From Filimonas sp. (GTDB taxonomy: Bacteria; Bacteroidota; Bacteroidia; Chitinophagales; Chitinophagaceae): a stretch of DNA of 64,000 nucleotides. Below are positions 26,432-34,421 of the stretch, one piece after another; positions within the stretch are counted from its first letter, which is position 1, and the number at the start of each line of letters is the position of its first letter. Both the position numbers and the translations under genes were made by a program. The DNA lies in contig JAFKHH010000019.1 of assembly GCA_017306865.1 (NCBI GenBank), positions 1 to 64,000 on the forward strand, read 5' to 3'. The notes beneath the pieces are model-generated. The model saw nothing but the letters and a program-made list of their open reading frames with translations. It ran no database searches and was not told where the DNA came from.

Positions 26432-26863
26432 TTATAAGCTGTGACTGCTAAAATATTCTGCTGCTATTTCACTAATTCCAACACTGACATATTTCCTGTC
26501 TTTGCTCAATGCTTTTACGGCGGTTATTATCTCATCAGGGTCGGCGAATTTCAATATATAGCCCGATACACCAGCTTTCAGCATAGTTCTAACACTTTCC
26601 TCTGCATCATCGGTACTTGATATTAATAGCTTTAAATCGGGATGTTTTTCGAGTAACAATTTTGCTGCCGCAAAATCTTCTTCGACGATGCACACATCGG
26701 GCAGCTCGCCGTCTTCATCTATTTTCATTAATGCTTTTTCGCTGTCACTCACTTGAAATTGTACAATATAGCCAGCATTTTCAAGTTGATTTATGGAAGT
26801 ATATCCCAGATGTTCGTTGTTATCTATAATGGCTATGCGAATTGCTTTTTCATTACTGTTCAT
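26432..26863 (-). CDS. Stand-alone receiver-domain protein, phosphoacceptor Asp replaced by Glu
   Basis: 143 residues with a response-regulator receiver fold and no output domain. IRIAIIDNNEHLG is the first strand with its acidic pocket (Asp14), and YILKFADP holds the conserved Lys105. The strand that normally ends in the phosphorylated Asp reads PDVCIVEEDF, with Glu61 at that position. Such proteins occur in Bacteroidota conjugative elements near regulatory genes. A phosphomimetic or phosphorylation-independent role is inference. Confidence 0.8.
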   Translation of the reverse strand: MNSNEKAIRIAIIDNNEHLGYTSINQLENAGYIVQFQVSDSEKALMKIDEDGELPDVCIVEEDFAAAKLLLEKHPDLKLLISSTDDAEESVRTMLKAGVSGYILKFADPDEIITAVKALSKDRKYVSVGISEIAAEYFSSHSL

Positions 26864-26875
26864 AATCTTGCAATA

Positions 26876-27133
26876 TTATTTGTTACGTTTAATCCGTCCC
26901 CACCAGCTTTTATTTGTAGATGGAGGGGTTGGCTTTGTCCTTTCTTCTTTTTGTATATCTCTGATTTCATGAGCGGTCAGCCAATCATGAAAATGTTGGA
27001 CATCATTGGGGCAAAAGTGTACTATCTTCCCGTTTTTAAGTGATATGGTAAAAATGCCACTGGCAACTGCAAAAGCCGATAATTCGGAGGCAGAAAATTG
27101 AAAGGCAAGGTAGGTATTGTTTGCAGTGTCCAT
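26876..27133 (-). CDS. Hypothetical protein, receiver partner
   Basis: 85 residues (alternative start at 27166). It begins MDTANNTYLAFQFSASELSAFAVASGIFTISLKNGKIVHFCPND (landmark: SLKNGKIVHFCPND) and ends in a basic tail (WWGRIKRNK). There are no membrane helices. It lies 12 bp upstream of the receiver-domain gene and is co-directional, so they probably form a pair. I do not recognise a family. Confidence 0.65.
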   Translation of the reverse strand: MDTANNTYLAFQFSASELSAFAVASGIFTISLKNGKIVHFCPNDVQHFHDWLTAHEIRDIQKEERTKPTPPSTNKSWWGRIKRNK

Positions 27134-27192
27134 AATATCCGTTTTAGTATTGGAAGCCTGCAACAAAAAGAGGCGCAGGCAACCACACTTAC

Positions 27193-27305
27193 CGATACTA
27201 AGGCACTGGTACGCCTAATCCCGAATAAGCGAGCGCCCACGCCATAGCATGAGCGTTCTTACTTATTATCTCGGGATTTTTAAAAATTACCAGTTTTTAG
27301 TATCG
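27193..27305. repeat. 113-bp imperfect inverted repeat / structured element
   Basis: Three pairs of perfect arms are nested: CGATACTAA (27193-27201) with TTAGTATCG (27297-27305); CTGGTA (27206-27211) with TACCAG (27288-27293); AATCCCGA (27217-27224) with TCGGGATT (27271-27278). ATAAG (27225-27229) can also pair with CTTAT (27262-27266). No gene covers it. It separates the receiver-domain pair from the sulfur operon and could be a structured RNA, a MITE-like insert or a protein-bound site. Confidence 0.7.
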
Positions 27306-27441
27306 AGATTTAAAGCAAAAACACTTTAAATTTTTTATATCTTCAATAGCAAATATACTAAAAAATCACCCCTATTTAAGTATAGATGTAATTAATACGA
27401 TTATTAGACTTCCCATAGCCAATTTCCTGTAATTAAATTTT

Positions 27442-27449
27442 TAATTTTG
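27442..27449 (+). promoter_or_regulatory. -7 box of the Crp/Fnr regulator gene
   Basis: TAATTTTG matches TAnnTTTG and lies only 4 bp before the ATG at 27454. The mRNA would be nearly leaderless. No clear TTTG -33 box is seen at ideal spacing. Confidence 0.4.
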
Positions 27450-27453
27450 CACT

Positions 27454-28077
27454 ATGAGTGATTTGCAACAGATAACAGAATTTAAGTCATCGCCTGAATT
27501 AGTGGAGCAACTGTATAAGCACAGTATACAAAAGACTTATAAAGCGGGTGATATTATTTTAAACGAAAATGCACACATTCGTTCTATTCCGATTGTAGCG
27601 AAAGGAACTTTAAAAGTGATCCGAACAGAAGAAGATGGAAAAGAAATTTTGCTGTACTATATTAAAGCGGGTGAAAGTTGTATTATGTCTTTTTTGGGTG
27701 GACTGCACAACGAAATAAGCAAAGTAAGAGCCGAGGTGGAAGAAGATGCTGAAATTCTGTTTTTGCCTGTTGATAAAGTATCATTATTTATCAAAGAATA
27801 TCCCCAATGGTTGGATTATATTTTCCGTTTATACCACAAACGGTTTGAAGAGTTATTGGAAATCGTAAATGCCATTTCCTTTAAAAAAGTGGACGAAAGA
27901 ATGCTGAATTTGCTGGATAAAAAAGTAGCACTTACAGGAAACAAAACACTGAACATTACCCACGAACAAGTAGCCTCCGAATTGGGAACAGCAAGAGCAG
28001 TTGTTTCCCGCCTGCTAAAACAGTTGGAAGAAAACGGAAAAGTAAAATTGGGCAGAAACAAAATAACCCTTATGTGA
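27454..28077 (+). CDS. Crp/Fnr-family regulator of the sulfur operon
   Basis: 207 residues. An N-terminal cyclic-nucleotide-like beta roll (KAGDIILNENAHIRSIPIVAKGTLKVI) and a long dimer helix are followed by a C-terminal winged helix (ITHEQVASELGTARAVVSRLLKQLEENGKV). No Cys cluster for an iron-sulfur centre is visible at the N-terminus, so it is not a classical FNR. It is upstream of and co-directional with tauE, osmC and the MBL-rhodanese gene, and three copies of a conserved motif follow. It probably senses sulfide or persulfide stress; that is inference. Confidence 0.9.
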   Translation: MSDLQQITEFKSSPELVEQLYKHSIQKTYKAGDIILNENAHIRSIPIVAKGTLKVIRTEEDGKEILLYYIKAGESCIMSFLGGLHNEISKVRAEVEEDAEILFLPVDKVSLFIKEYPQWLDYIFRLYHKRFEELLEIVNAISFKKVDERMLNLLDKKVALTGNKTLNITHEQVASELGTARAVVSRLLKQLEENGKVKLGRNKITLM

Positions 28078-28094
28078 CCAAAGTAGCTGTACAG
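28067..28094 (+). promoter_or_regulatory. Conserved motif copy 1 (sulfur operon)
   Basis: Core GTGACCAAAGTAGCTGTACAG overlaps the stop codon of the Crp/Fnr gene; CCCTTAT precedes it. It is the first of three copies in the operon. Probable binding site for the Crp/Fnr protein or a repeat from operon assembly. Confidence 0.55.
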
Positions 28095-28138
28095 TTTTTG
28101 GAGTTGGTGCATTTTTGCAGCAGAAATTTCAGAAACTT

Positions 28139-28936
28139 ATGGATATAGCAGGTTATTTAGCATCAATTTTAATAGGTATTTCATTAGGGCTAATCGGGGG
28201 TGGCGGCAGCATTCTTACCGTTCCTGTTTTAGTCTATTTATTTCATATAGATGCAGTTTTAGCAACCGCCTATTCTCTTTTCATTGTTGGAACTACCAGC
28301 GTTGTAGGCTCATTCTCTTATTTCAAAAAAGGGTTGGTTAACTTTAGAACGGCTGTTGCATTTGGCATCCCGTCTATTATAGCCGTTTTTTTAACAAGGG
28401 CTTTTATTGTTCCCGCCATACCGCAGGAAATTTTTAGCATCGGCAGTTTTATCATTACCAAAAACATTTTCTTGATGTTGCTTTTTGCTGTATTGATGTT
28501 TTTTGCGTCTTACAGTATGATAAAAAAGTGTAAAGGAGAAGATTGCCTGCCTTCCAAAACAGCCCCTAAGCGCACTTCATTAGTTATTATCCAAGGATTA
28601 TTTGTGGGTATAGTTACCGGGCTTATCGGTGCAGGTGGCGGTTTTTTAATAATCCCTGCCCTGGTTAATCTGCTACATTTAGATATTAAGAAAGCAATCG
28701 GAACCTCACTGGTCATTATTGCGGTCAATTCACTTTTTGGATTTGCTGTATCGGCTACACATCTAACGGTTGAATGGATTTTTCTTCTCAAAATTTTGGC
28801 ACTGGCTATTATCGGGGTGCTGATAGGAAGCTTTATCTCTAAAAAAATTGATGGTAAAAAATTGAAACCTGCTTTCGGTTGGTTTGTGCTGTCAATGGGT
28901 ATTTACATTATGATCAAAGAAATCATTGTGAAATAA
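28139..28936 (+). CDS. TauE/SafE-family sulfite/sulfur-compound exporter
   Basis: 265 residues with about seven or eight membrane helices. The N-terminal repeat (ILIGISLGLIGGGGSILTVPVLVYL) and the matching C-terminal repeat (GIVTGLIGAGGGFLIIPALVNLLHL) are the two TauE/SafE halves. The ATG at 28139 starts the helix cleanly; an upstream TTG is less likely. It probably exports sulfite or related sulfur oxyanions made by the operon's enzymes. The substrate is inference. Confidence 0.9.
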   Translation: MDIAGYLASILIGISLGLIGGGGSILTVPVLVYLFHIDAVLATAYSLFIVGTTSVVGSFSYFKKGLVNFRTAVAFGIPSIIAVFLTRAFIVPAIPQEIFSIGSFIITKNIFLMLLFAVLMFFASYSMIKKCKGEDCLPSKTAPKRTSLVIIQGLFVGIVTGLIGAGGGFLIIPALVNLLHLDIKKAIGTSLVIIAVNSLFGFAVSATHLTVEWIFLLKILALAIIGVLIGSFISKKIDGKKLKPAFGWFVLSMGIYIMIKEIIVK

Positions 28937-28939
28937 AAT

Positions 28940-28967
28940 CCCTTATGTGACTAAAGTAGCTGTACAG
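28940..28967 (+). promoter_or_regulatory. Conserved motif copy 2 (sulfur operon)
   Basis: Core GTGACTAAAGTAGCTGTACAG directly follows the TauE/SafE gene, with CCCTTAT before it. It differs from copy 1 at one base. Homology with copy 3 continues about 25 bp further downstream. Confidence 0.55.
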
Positions 28968-29052
28968 GAAAATCAATCTTCAGAAATTTGTAACAAATAA
29001 TATAACCCACTACAGCGGGCAATGTCAACTGTCCTTTTTCAATTCAAAAATT

Positions 29053-29487
29053 ATGTCACAAACACATTTTTACGAAGTAAACATCAAATGGAAAGATGGC
29101 AGAACAGGCGAACTGTCATCGCCGGTATTAAACAAAACTATTGAATGCGCTACACCACCGGAATTTCCTAATGGCGTTCCCGGTGTATGGTCGCCAGAAC
29201 ATCTTTTTGTAGCAGCTATTAACAGTTGCTATATGGCAACCTTCCTGGCAATTGCTTCTAATTTTAAAGTAGAAATCGAAAACTTTAGTTGTAAAACAAT
29301 TGCCAGATTGGAAATGGTAGAAGGAAAATACCTCATCACGCAGGCAGAAATGTTTCCGGTAATAAAATTGATTAATCCCGGAACCGATATGGATAAGGCC
29401 ATGCGTGTTGCCGAAAAAGCAAAAGCTGGCTGTTTAGTAACCAACTCAATGAAAACAGAAATTACATTAACGCCTGAAATTGCCTAA
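29053..29487 (+). CDS. OsmC-family peroxide/persulfide-related protein
   Basis: 144 residues of the OsmC/Ohr family. Two cysteines stand at the family positions (Cys59 in AINSCYMATFL and Cys127 in KAGCLVTNSMK). OsmC proteins reduce organic hydroperoxides; some members act on persulfides. It follows the TauE/SafE gene and the second motif copy and precedes the MBL-rhodanese gene, so persulfide stress is the likely context. Confidence 0.9.
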   Translation: MSQTHFYEVNIKWKDGRTGELSSPVLNKTIECATPPEFPNGVPGVWSPEHLFVAAINSCYMATFLAIASNFKVEIENFSCKTIARLEMVEGKYLITQAEMFPVIKLINPGTDMDKAMRVAEKAKAGCLVTNSMKTEITLTPEIA

Positions 29488-29509
29488 TGTGACAAAAGTA
29501 GCTGTACCG
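29483..29509 (+). promoter_or_regulatory. Conserved motif copy 3 (sulfur operon)
   Basis: Core GTGACAAAAGTAGCTGTACCG directly at the osmC stop codon. Together with the other two copies it gives the consensus GTGACNAAAGTAGCTGTAC. It lies about 60-80 bp before the MBL-rhodanese start, as copies 1 and 2 lie before tauE and osmC. Confidence 0.55.
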
Positions 29510-29566
29510 AAAAACCAATATTCGGAAATTCGCAGTATCAAATCATAAACAAGAAAAATTTGGATA

Positions 29567-30976
29567 ATGAAAATAGAACAAATTTATACAGGCTGCCTGG
29601 CACAAGGTGCATATTATATTACTTCCAATGGTGAAGCTGCCATTATTGACCCATTACGTGAAACGCAACCGTATTTAGACCGTTTGGAAAAAGATGATGT
29701 GAAGCTCAAATACATTTTTGAAACGCATTTTCACGCTGATTTTGTAAGCGGACACGTTGATCTGAGTAAAAAAACAAATGCATCAATTGTTTACGGGCCT
29801 ACGGCAAAGCCAGAGTTTGAAGCCATCGTAGCAGAAGACAATCAGATTTTTGAATTGGGCAACGTGAAAATTAAAGTATTGCATACCCCGGGGCATACAA
29901 TGGAAAGCTCCTGTTTTTTGTTGATTGACGAAAATGGCAATGAAACAGCATTGTTTAGTGGCGATACACTTTTTCTTGGCGATGTAGGCAGACCGGATCT
30001 GGCACAAAAGGCGGCAAACCTCACACAGGAAGAATTGGCAGGTTTGCTTTATGACAGTTTGTATCATAAGATTTTACCACTATCGGATGATATCACTGTT
30101 TATCCGGCACACGGTGCAGGTTCGGCTTGCGGAAAAAATATGATGAAAGAAACGGTTGATAGCCTTGGTAATCAGAAAAGTATCAACTATGCGCTAAACC
30201 AGCCGGATAAAGAAAGTTTTATCAAAGCCGTTACTGATGGATTATTACCACCACCTGCTTATTTCGGTATGAACGTAGCCATGAATAAAAAAGGTTATGA
30301 CAGTTTTGAAGAAGTGTTGAGCCACGGAATGAAAGCACTCTCGGCAGAAGAATTTGAAGCGGCGGCAGAAAATACAGGAGCATTGATTTTAGACACACGA
30401 AGCGATAAGGATTTTGCCAAAGGCTTTATTCCGAAATCTATCAATATAGGTTTGAAAGGCGATTTTGCACCTTGGGTGGGTGCGATGATTGTTGACGTGA
30501 AACAACCGATTTTGTTGGTTACCGACAACGGTACGGAAGAAGAAGCCGTAACACGATTGAGCCGTGTTGGTTTTGACAATGTACTGGGACATTTAAAAGA
30601 TGGTTTTGAAACCTGGATAAAAGCAGCAAAAGAAACTGACATCATAAATCGGATTACGGCCGACCAATTTTCAAAAGATTATTATGACAACAGCAAGGTC
30701 ATTGATGTTCGCAAAGAAAGCGAATATACGGCAGAGCACGTTGAAGATGCTTACAGCAAACCATTGGCATATATCAATGATTGGGTTAAAGAACTCAACC
30801 CGAAAGAGCATTTTTACCTGCATTGTGCAGGCGGCTACCGCAGTATGATAGCTGCGAGTATTTTACAGGCAAGAGGATACAGAAACTTTACGGAAGTAGA
30901 GGGTGGTTTTAACGCCATTGCACAGACCAGTATTCCTAAAACCGATTTTGTATGTCAAAGTAAAATGTTGAGCTAA
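29567..30976 (+). CDS. MBL-fold persulfide dioxygenase-like protein fused to two rhodanese domains
   Basis: 469 residues. The N-terminal metallo-beta-lactamase domain (about 1-230) has THFHADFVSGH (His54, His56, Asp58), GHTMESS and FSGDTLFLGDVGRPDL, close to ETHE1-type persulfide dioxygenases. Two rhodanese domains follow. The first lacks the catalytic Cys (VTDNGTEE), while the second keeps it (HCAGGYRSM, Cys420). It should oxidise glutathione-like persulfide to sulfite and move sulfane sulfur. It sits centrally in the sulfur operon. Confidence 0.93.
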   Translation: MKIEQIYTGCLAQGAYYITSNGEAAIIDPLRETQPYLDRLEKDDVKLKYIFETHFHADFVSGHVDLSKKTNASIVYGPTAKPEFEAIVAEDNQIFELGNVKIKVLHTPGHTMESSCFLLIDENGNETALFSGDTLFLGDVGRPDLAQKAANLTQEELAGLLYDSLYHKILPLSDDITVYPAHGAGSACGKNMMKETVDSLGNQKSINYALNQPDKESFIKAVTDGLLPPPAYFGMNVAMNKKGYDSFEEVLSHGMKALSAEEFEAAAENTGALILDTRSDKDFAKGFIPKSINIGLKGDFAPWVGAMIVDVKQPILLVTDNGTEEEAVTRLSRVGFDNVLGHLKDGFETWIKAAKETDIINRITADQFSKDYYDNSKVIDVRKESEYTAEHVEDAYSKPLAYINDWVKELNPKEHFYLHCAGGYRSMIAASILQARGYRNFTEVEGGFNAIAQTSIPKTDFVCQSKMLS

Positions 30977-31002
30977 TTTATATCACCATAACAACAATAG
31001 CA

Positions 31003-31323
31003 ATGTTTGGAATTTTCAAAAATATGTTCTCGTCAACAGACAATACCCAACTATCAGAAGCGATAAAAGAAGGTGCTTTTTTAGTGGATGTTCGCACACC
31101 TGCCGAATTTTCGACAGGTAGTGTAAAAGGTGCGGTAAACATACCGCTGGATAAAGTTCAAAGTCAGTTATCCAAATTCAAAAACAAAAAAAGCATCATT
31201 GTATTTTGCCGTAGCGGAAACCGCAGCAGCCAGTCAAAAAGTATTCTGGAAAGAAAAGGCATTCAAAATGTAATCAATGGCGGAACCTGGCACAACGTAA
31301 ATAACTTAGTAAACAACAAATAG
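31003..31323 (+). CDS. Single-domain rhodanese
   Basis: 106 residues forming one rhodanese domain. The active-site loop FCRSGNRSS carries the catalytic Cys69, and the start (LVDVRTPAEF) is the family signature. There is no signal peptide. It probably transfers sulfane sulfur between thiosulfate or persulfide carriers in the cytoplasm, working with the upstream MBL-rhodanese protein and the downstream thioredoxin. Confidence 0.93.
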   Translation: MFGIFKNMFSSTDNTQLSEAIKEGAFLVDVRTPAEFSTGSVKGAVNIPLDKVQSQLSKFKNKKSIIVFCRSGNRSSQSKSILERKGIQNVINGGTWHNVNNLVNNK

Positions 31324-31330
31324 ATCAGAT

Positions 31331-31540
31331 ATGAAAAAGAATATGGGAACAATAGACAAAGCAATTCGCATACTCATTGCGATTGTGATAGGTGTTTTAT
31401 ATTTCACAAATACCATTTCCGGTATAATGGCAATCATCTTGGGTATTTTAGCCATAGCATTTGTGCTTACTTCATTTATGAGCTTTTGCCCTTTATACCT
31501 GCCGTTTGGCATCAATACCCTTAAAAAGAAAGAGAAATGA
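31331..31540 (+). CDS. DUF2892 inner-membrane protein (first copy)
   Basis: 69 residues: MGTIDKAIRILIAIVIGVLYF (landmark: DKAIRILIA) then a second helix and SFCPLYLPFGINT. These are the two membrane helices and CPLY motif of DUF2892, frequently found with rhodaneses. Function unknown; a role near the membrane in sulfane-sulfur handling is inference. Its stop overlaps the next start by 4 bp. Confidence 0.85.
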   Translation: MKKNMGTIDKAIRILIAIVIGVLYFTNTISGIMAIILGILAIAFVLTSFMSFCPLYLPFGINTLKKKEK

Positions 31541-31770
31541 AAAAACATTTTGAAAACTGGAGCTTTATGCGAGTACTGCGGTTAGCATTGGGCATCCTTA
31601 TTATCGTGCAAAGCGTTATTGCAAAAGATTGGCTTTTTATGGGAGCAGGTATTTTGTTTTCACTGATGCCAATATTGAATATCGGTTGTTGTGGCACATC
31701 GGGGTGCACTACGCCTGTTTCAAAAAGCAACAAGAAAGTGGAAGAGGTAAGCTATGAAGAAGTTCGCTAA
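31537..31770 (+). CDS. DUF2892-like inner-membrane protein with Cys-rich loop (second copy)
   Basis: 77 residues with two membrane helices and a loop rich in cysteines (LNIGCCGTSGCTTP). It is related to the previous protein, giving a tandem pair. The cysteines could carry sulfane sulfur. It overlaps the preceding gene by 4 bp and the following gene by 17 bp, so translation is coupled. Confidence 0.8.
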   Translation: MKKHFENWSFMRVLRLALGILIIVQSVIAKDWLFMGAGILFSLMPILNIGCCGTSGCTTPVSKSNKKVEEVSYEEVR

Positions 31771-31960
31771 AAATAATCTGCTCACAATAGTTGGCGTATT
31801 TGCAGGGGCATTGGCAGGTTATCTCTATTGGAAAACGGTCGGTTGCAATTCGGGGCAATGTGCTATTACTTCAAATCCTATTAACAGTAGCTTATACGGT
31901 TCAGTTATGGGTGGCCTTCTATTCTCAATGTTTCAAAAAAGCAGAAAAAAAACAGCATGA
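31754..31960 (+). CDS. DUF6132-like small membrane protein
   Basis: 68 residues: two short membrane helices and a central loop with paired cysteines (VGCNSGQCAITSNP), a pattern I associate with DUF6132 proteins next to rhodanese and YeeE genes. It overlaps both neighbours (17 bp and 4 bp). Function unknown. Confidence 0.75.
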   Translation: MKKFAKNNLLTIVGVFAGALAGYLYWKTVGCNSGQCAITSNPINSSLYGSVMGGLLFSMFQKSRKKTA

Positions 31961-32250
31961 CATTTCAGGAAATAATAAATCAGGACAAACCTGTATTGGT
32001 GGACTTTTTTGCCACTTGGTGTGGCCCCTGCAAAATGATGTCGCCAATATTGGAAGACGTAAAGCAACGTGTTGGCGAAAATGCAAACATCATAAAAATT
32101 GATGTAGACAAAAACCCTCAAGCTGCATCAGCTTATCAGGTACGTGGCGTACCCACGCTTATCTTATTTAAAAACGGGAAACCGCTTTGGCGACAATCGA
32201 GCGTTGTGCCCGCAAACGAGTTAGAAAGACTGATTATAGCAAATACATAA
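31957..32250 (+). CDS. Thioredoxin
   Basis: 97 residues, complete thioredoxin fold with the classic WCGPCK active site (Cys22 and Cys25). There is no signal peptide, so it is cytoplasmic. It probably reduces the persulfidated rhodanese or MBL-rhodanese products. Its ATG overlaps the previous stop by 4 bp. Confidence 0.94.
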   Translation: MTFQEIINQDKPVLVDFFATWCGPCKMMSPILEDVKQRVGENANIIKIDVDKNPQAASAYQVRGVPTLILFKNGKPLWRQSSVVPANELERLIIANT

Positions 32251-32257
32251 ACTAAGA

Positions 32258-32821
32258 ATGATAGAATATTTAAAACAGCCCTGGGCTTGGTATATAGCAG
32301 GCCCATTAATCGGCTTAACTGTTCCTGCATTGATGATTTTAGGAAATAAATCCTTTGGTATCAGCTCATCTCTACGACACATTTGTGCCTCGTGCGTGCC
32401 TGCCAACATTCTGTTTTTTAAATATGACTGGAAAAAAGAAATATGGAATTTACTCTTTGTATTCGGTATATTTCTGGGCGGAGCATTGGCAGTTAGCCTT
32501 TTGGCTAATCCCAATCCGGTTGAGGTTAGTCCTAAATTAGCACAAGATTTAGCAGGTTATGGCATTACCCATTTTAATAATCTGGTTCCACAAGACATTA
32601 TGAGCTGGCAATCGCTGTTTACATTAAGAGGCTTTATAATGATGGTAGGCGGTGGCTTTTTAGTAGGTTTCGGAACTCGCTATGCAGGTGGCTGTACCAG
32701 CGGACACGCTATTATGGGATTGTCCAATTTACAACTGCCGTCCCTGATTGCTACCATTAGCTTTATGATGGGCGGTTTCATTATGGCGAACCTGATTTTG
32801 CCTTTTATTCTTTCACTTTAA
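32258..32821 (+). CDS. YeeE/YedE-family sulfur-compound transporter, first half
   Basis: 187 residues with several membrane helices and the strong motif GFGTRYAGGCTSGHAIMG, the conserved Cys-containing pore signature of YeeE/YedE (thiosulfate uptake family). The next gene encodes the complementary half with another conserved cysteine. Split two-gene forms are common in Bacteroidota. Confidence 0.9.
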   Translation: MIEYLKQPWAWYIAGPLIGLTVPALMILGNKSFGISSSLRHICASCVPANILFFKYDWKKEIWNLLFVFGIFLGGALAVSLLANPNPVEVSPKLAQDLAGYGITHFNNLVPQDIMSWQSLFTLRGFIMMVGGGFLVGFGTRYAGGCTSGHAIMGLSNLQLPSLIATISFMMGGFIMANLILPFILSL

Positions 32822-32848
32822 GTAAAACAGAAATTAACTAAAACAAAA

Positions 32849-33349
32849 ATGCAGCAACATATAGATACAGAAAAAGATTTAGCACAAAGAGAGCTGGACG
32901 CAATGTGCGTAAATGAAAGCCATTTACAGCACAAATGGTATCATAATTTGAAATACTTAGTTGTCGGAATTTTATTTGGCATTGTGTTCGTAAAAGCCGA
33001 AGTCATTAGCTGGTTTCGTATTCAGGAAATGTTTCGTTTGCAATCGTTTCATATGTATGGAATAATAGGAAGTGCCGTTGTAACAGGAATGATTTCCGTT
33101 TTTCTGATTAAAAAATTCAACATCAAAACCATTTATGGAGAGCCGATTAAAATTGCACCCAAAGAGTTTAATAAAGGGCAAATCTACGGTGGTTTAATTT
33201 TTGGTTTTGGTTGGGCAATTACCGGGGCCTGTCCCGGGCCGTTGTTTGCTCAAATTGGAACAGGGGCAACCGTCATTGCCGTTACGCTTCTGAGTGCTGT
33301 TGCAGGGACTTGGGTTTACGGCTATTTCAGAGAAAAGTTGCCGCATTAA
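32849..33349 (+). CDS. YeeE/YedE-family sulfur-compound transporter, second half
   Basis: 166 residues with a cytoplasmic N-terminus, several membrane helices, and GFGWAITGACPGPLFAQIGTG, the second conserved pore motif of the YeeE/YedE family. With the preceding protein it should make one transporter for thiosulfate-like ions. It is the last gene of the sulfur operon. Confidence 0.9.
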   Translation: MQQHIDTEKDLAQRELDAMCVNESHLQHKWYHNLKYLVVGILFGIVFVKAEVISWFRIQEMFRLQSFHMYGIIGSAVVTGMISVFLIKKFNIKTIYGEPIKIAPKEFNKGQIYGGLIFGFGWAITGACPGPLFAQIGTGATVIAVTLLSAVAGTWVYGYFREKLPH

Positions 33350-33676
33350 ATATTGTTATGGGTTAGTTTAAGAAATTGTTGCTAACAACAATAATGTAGG
33401 TCTTATTGGGCTTAATCTTGAATACAAAGCTTTACCCAATTTGAAATTTGATATATCTATGTTAGCCGAATATCCTTAACAGCACCACAAGGCTGTACGA
33501 AAACAATATCTCTGAACGTTATTCAATCAAATAGAAAATTAGAGACAATATAATGATACATAATTTGCTTGCAGGATTGCCCAAAATACACATTTTTAAA
33601 GCTGAAATGCTTTTTATATGGCTATAAACTTATTAGAAAAACAGTTTTGTAAGTTTGCAATAAAAAAAATTTATAA
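33350..33676 (+). promoter_or_regulatory. Intergenic region with -7 box for the DUF1275 gene
   Basis: No gene is seen in these 327 bp. TAAGTTTG at 33650-33657 matches TAnnTTTG and is 19 bp before the ATG at 33677. The rest is AT-rich. I see no clear terminator for the sulfur operon, although the TTGTTGCTAACAACAA palindrome near 33376-33391 is a possible weak hairpin. Confidence 0.5.
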
Positions 33677-34414
33677 ATGTTTAGACATAAGGGTAAAGGT
33701 CGGACTTATGCACATAATCTAAAATTAGCTTCCATATTATCAGGCGTTGCTGGCATCGTAAATATTACGGGTGTTTTAGAATTGCATACATTAACAACCA
33801 ACGTAACAGGACATTTCGCTTATTTTTCTGAAGAACTTATTTTAAGAAATAACAAAATGGCTCTTGCATATTTATTTTACATTCTTTTTTTCTTATTTGG
33901 TGCTTTCGTTTCAAGCCTGATTATGGAATTGGTATCAAAATATAAACCACAAACTTCTTATGTGATACCTATATTGATTGAAGTATTCATATTTTTAGCA
34001 ATTAGTACTTCAGTATTTTTTGTACCAAACGAATATCCCAAATTTTCGATTATATTATCGTCTGCTCTGCTTTTTGCTATGGGATTACAGAATGCATTAG
34101 TGACGAGGGTATCTCAATCGGTAGTAAGAACTACGCATTTAACAGGATTGTTTACTGACCTCGGAATTGAACTCTCACAGTTGTTCTTTTATAACGACCG
34201 ACCAGCAAAGATGCAGTTAAATAAAAGCATCTTCTTGAAGTTAGCTATTATTAGCTGTTTCTTTTTAGGATGTATCATAGGGGGGCTGGTTTATACGAAT
34301 TTCAAGTTGCAAACTCTTTTACTCCCGGTGGGATTATTATTTTTTGCGCTGTGGTATGATCGCTTACTCTTTCGATATTATCATCTGAAAAGGAAATTTA
34401 GAAATCATCACTAA
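33677..34414 (+). CDS. YoaK-family (DUF1275) membrane protein
   Basis: 245 residues with about six membrane helices. The conserved DUF1275 blocks are NITGVLELHTLTTNVTGHFAYFSEEL (landmark: TTNVTGHFAYF) and LLFAMGLQNALVTRVSQSVVRTTHLTGLFTDLGIEL (landmark: RTTHLTGLFTDLG). Function unknown in this family; it may transport a small molecule. It has its own -7 box, so it is probably independent of the sulfur operon. Confidence 0.9.
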   Translation: MFRHKGKGRTYAHNLKLASILSGVAGIVNITGVLELHTLTTNVTGHFAYFSEELILRNNKMALAYLFYILFFLFGAFVSSLIMELVSKYKPQTSYVIPILIEVFIFLAISTSVFFVPNEYPKFSIILSSALLFAMGLQNALVTRVSQSVVRTTHLTGLFTDLGIELSQLFFYNDRPAKMQLNKSIFLKLAIISCFFLGCIIGGLVYTNFKLQTLLLPVGLLFFALWYDRLLFRYYHLKRKFRNHH

Positions 34415-34421
34415 CCACATT

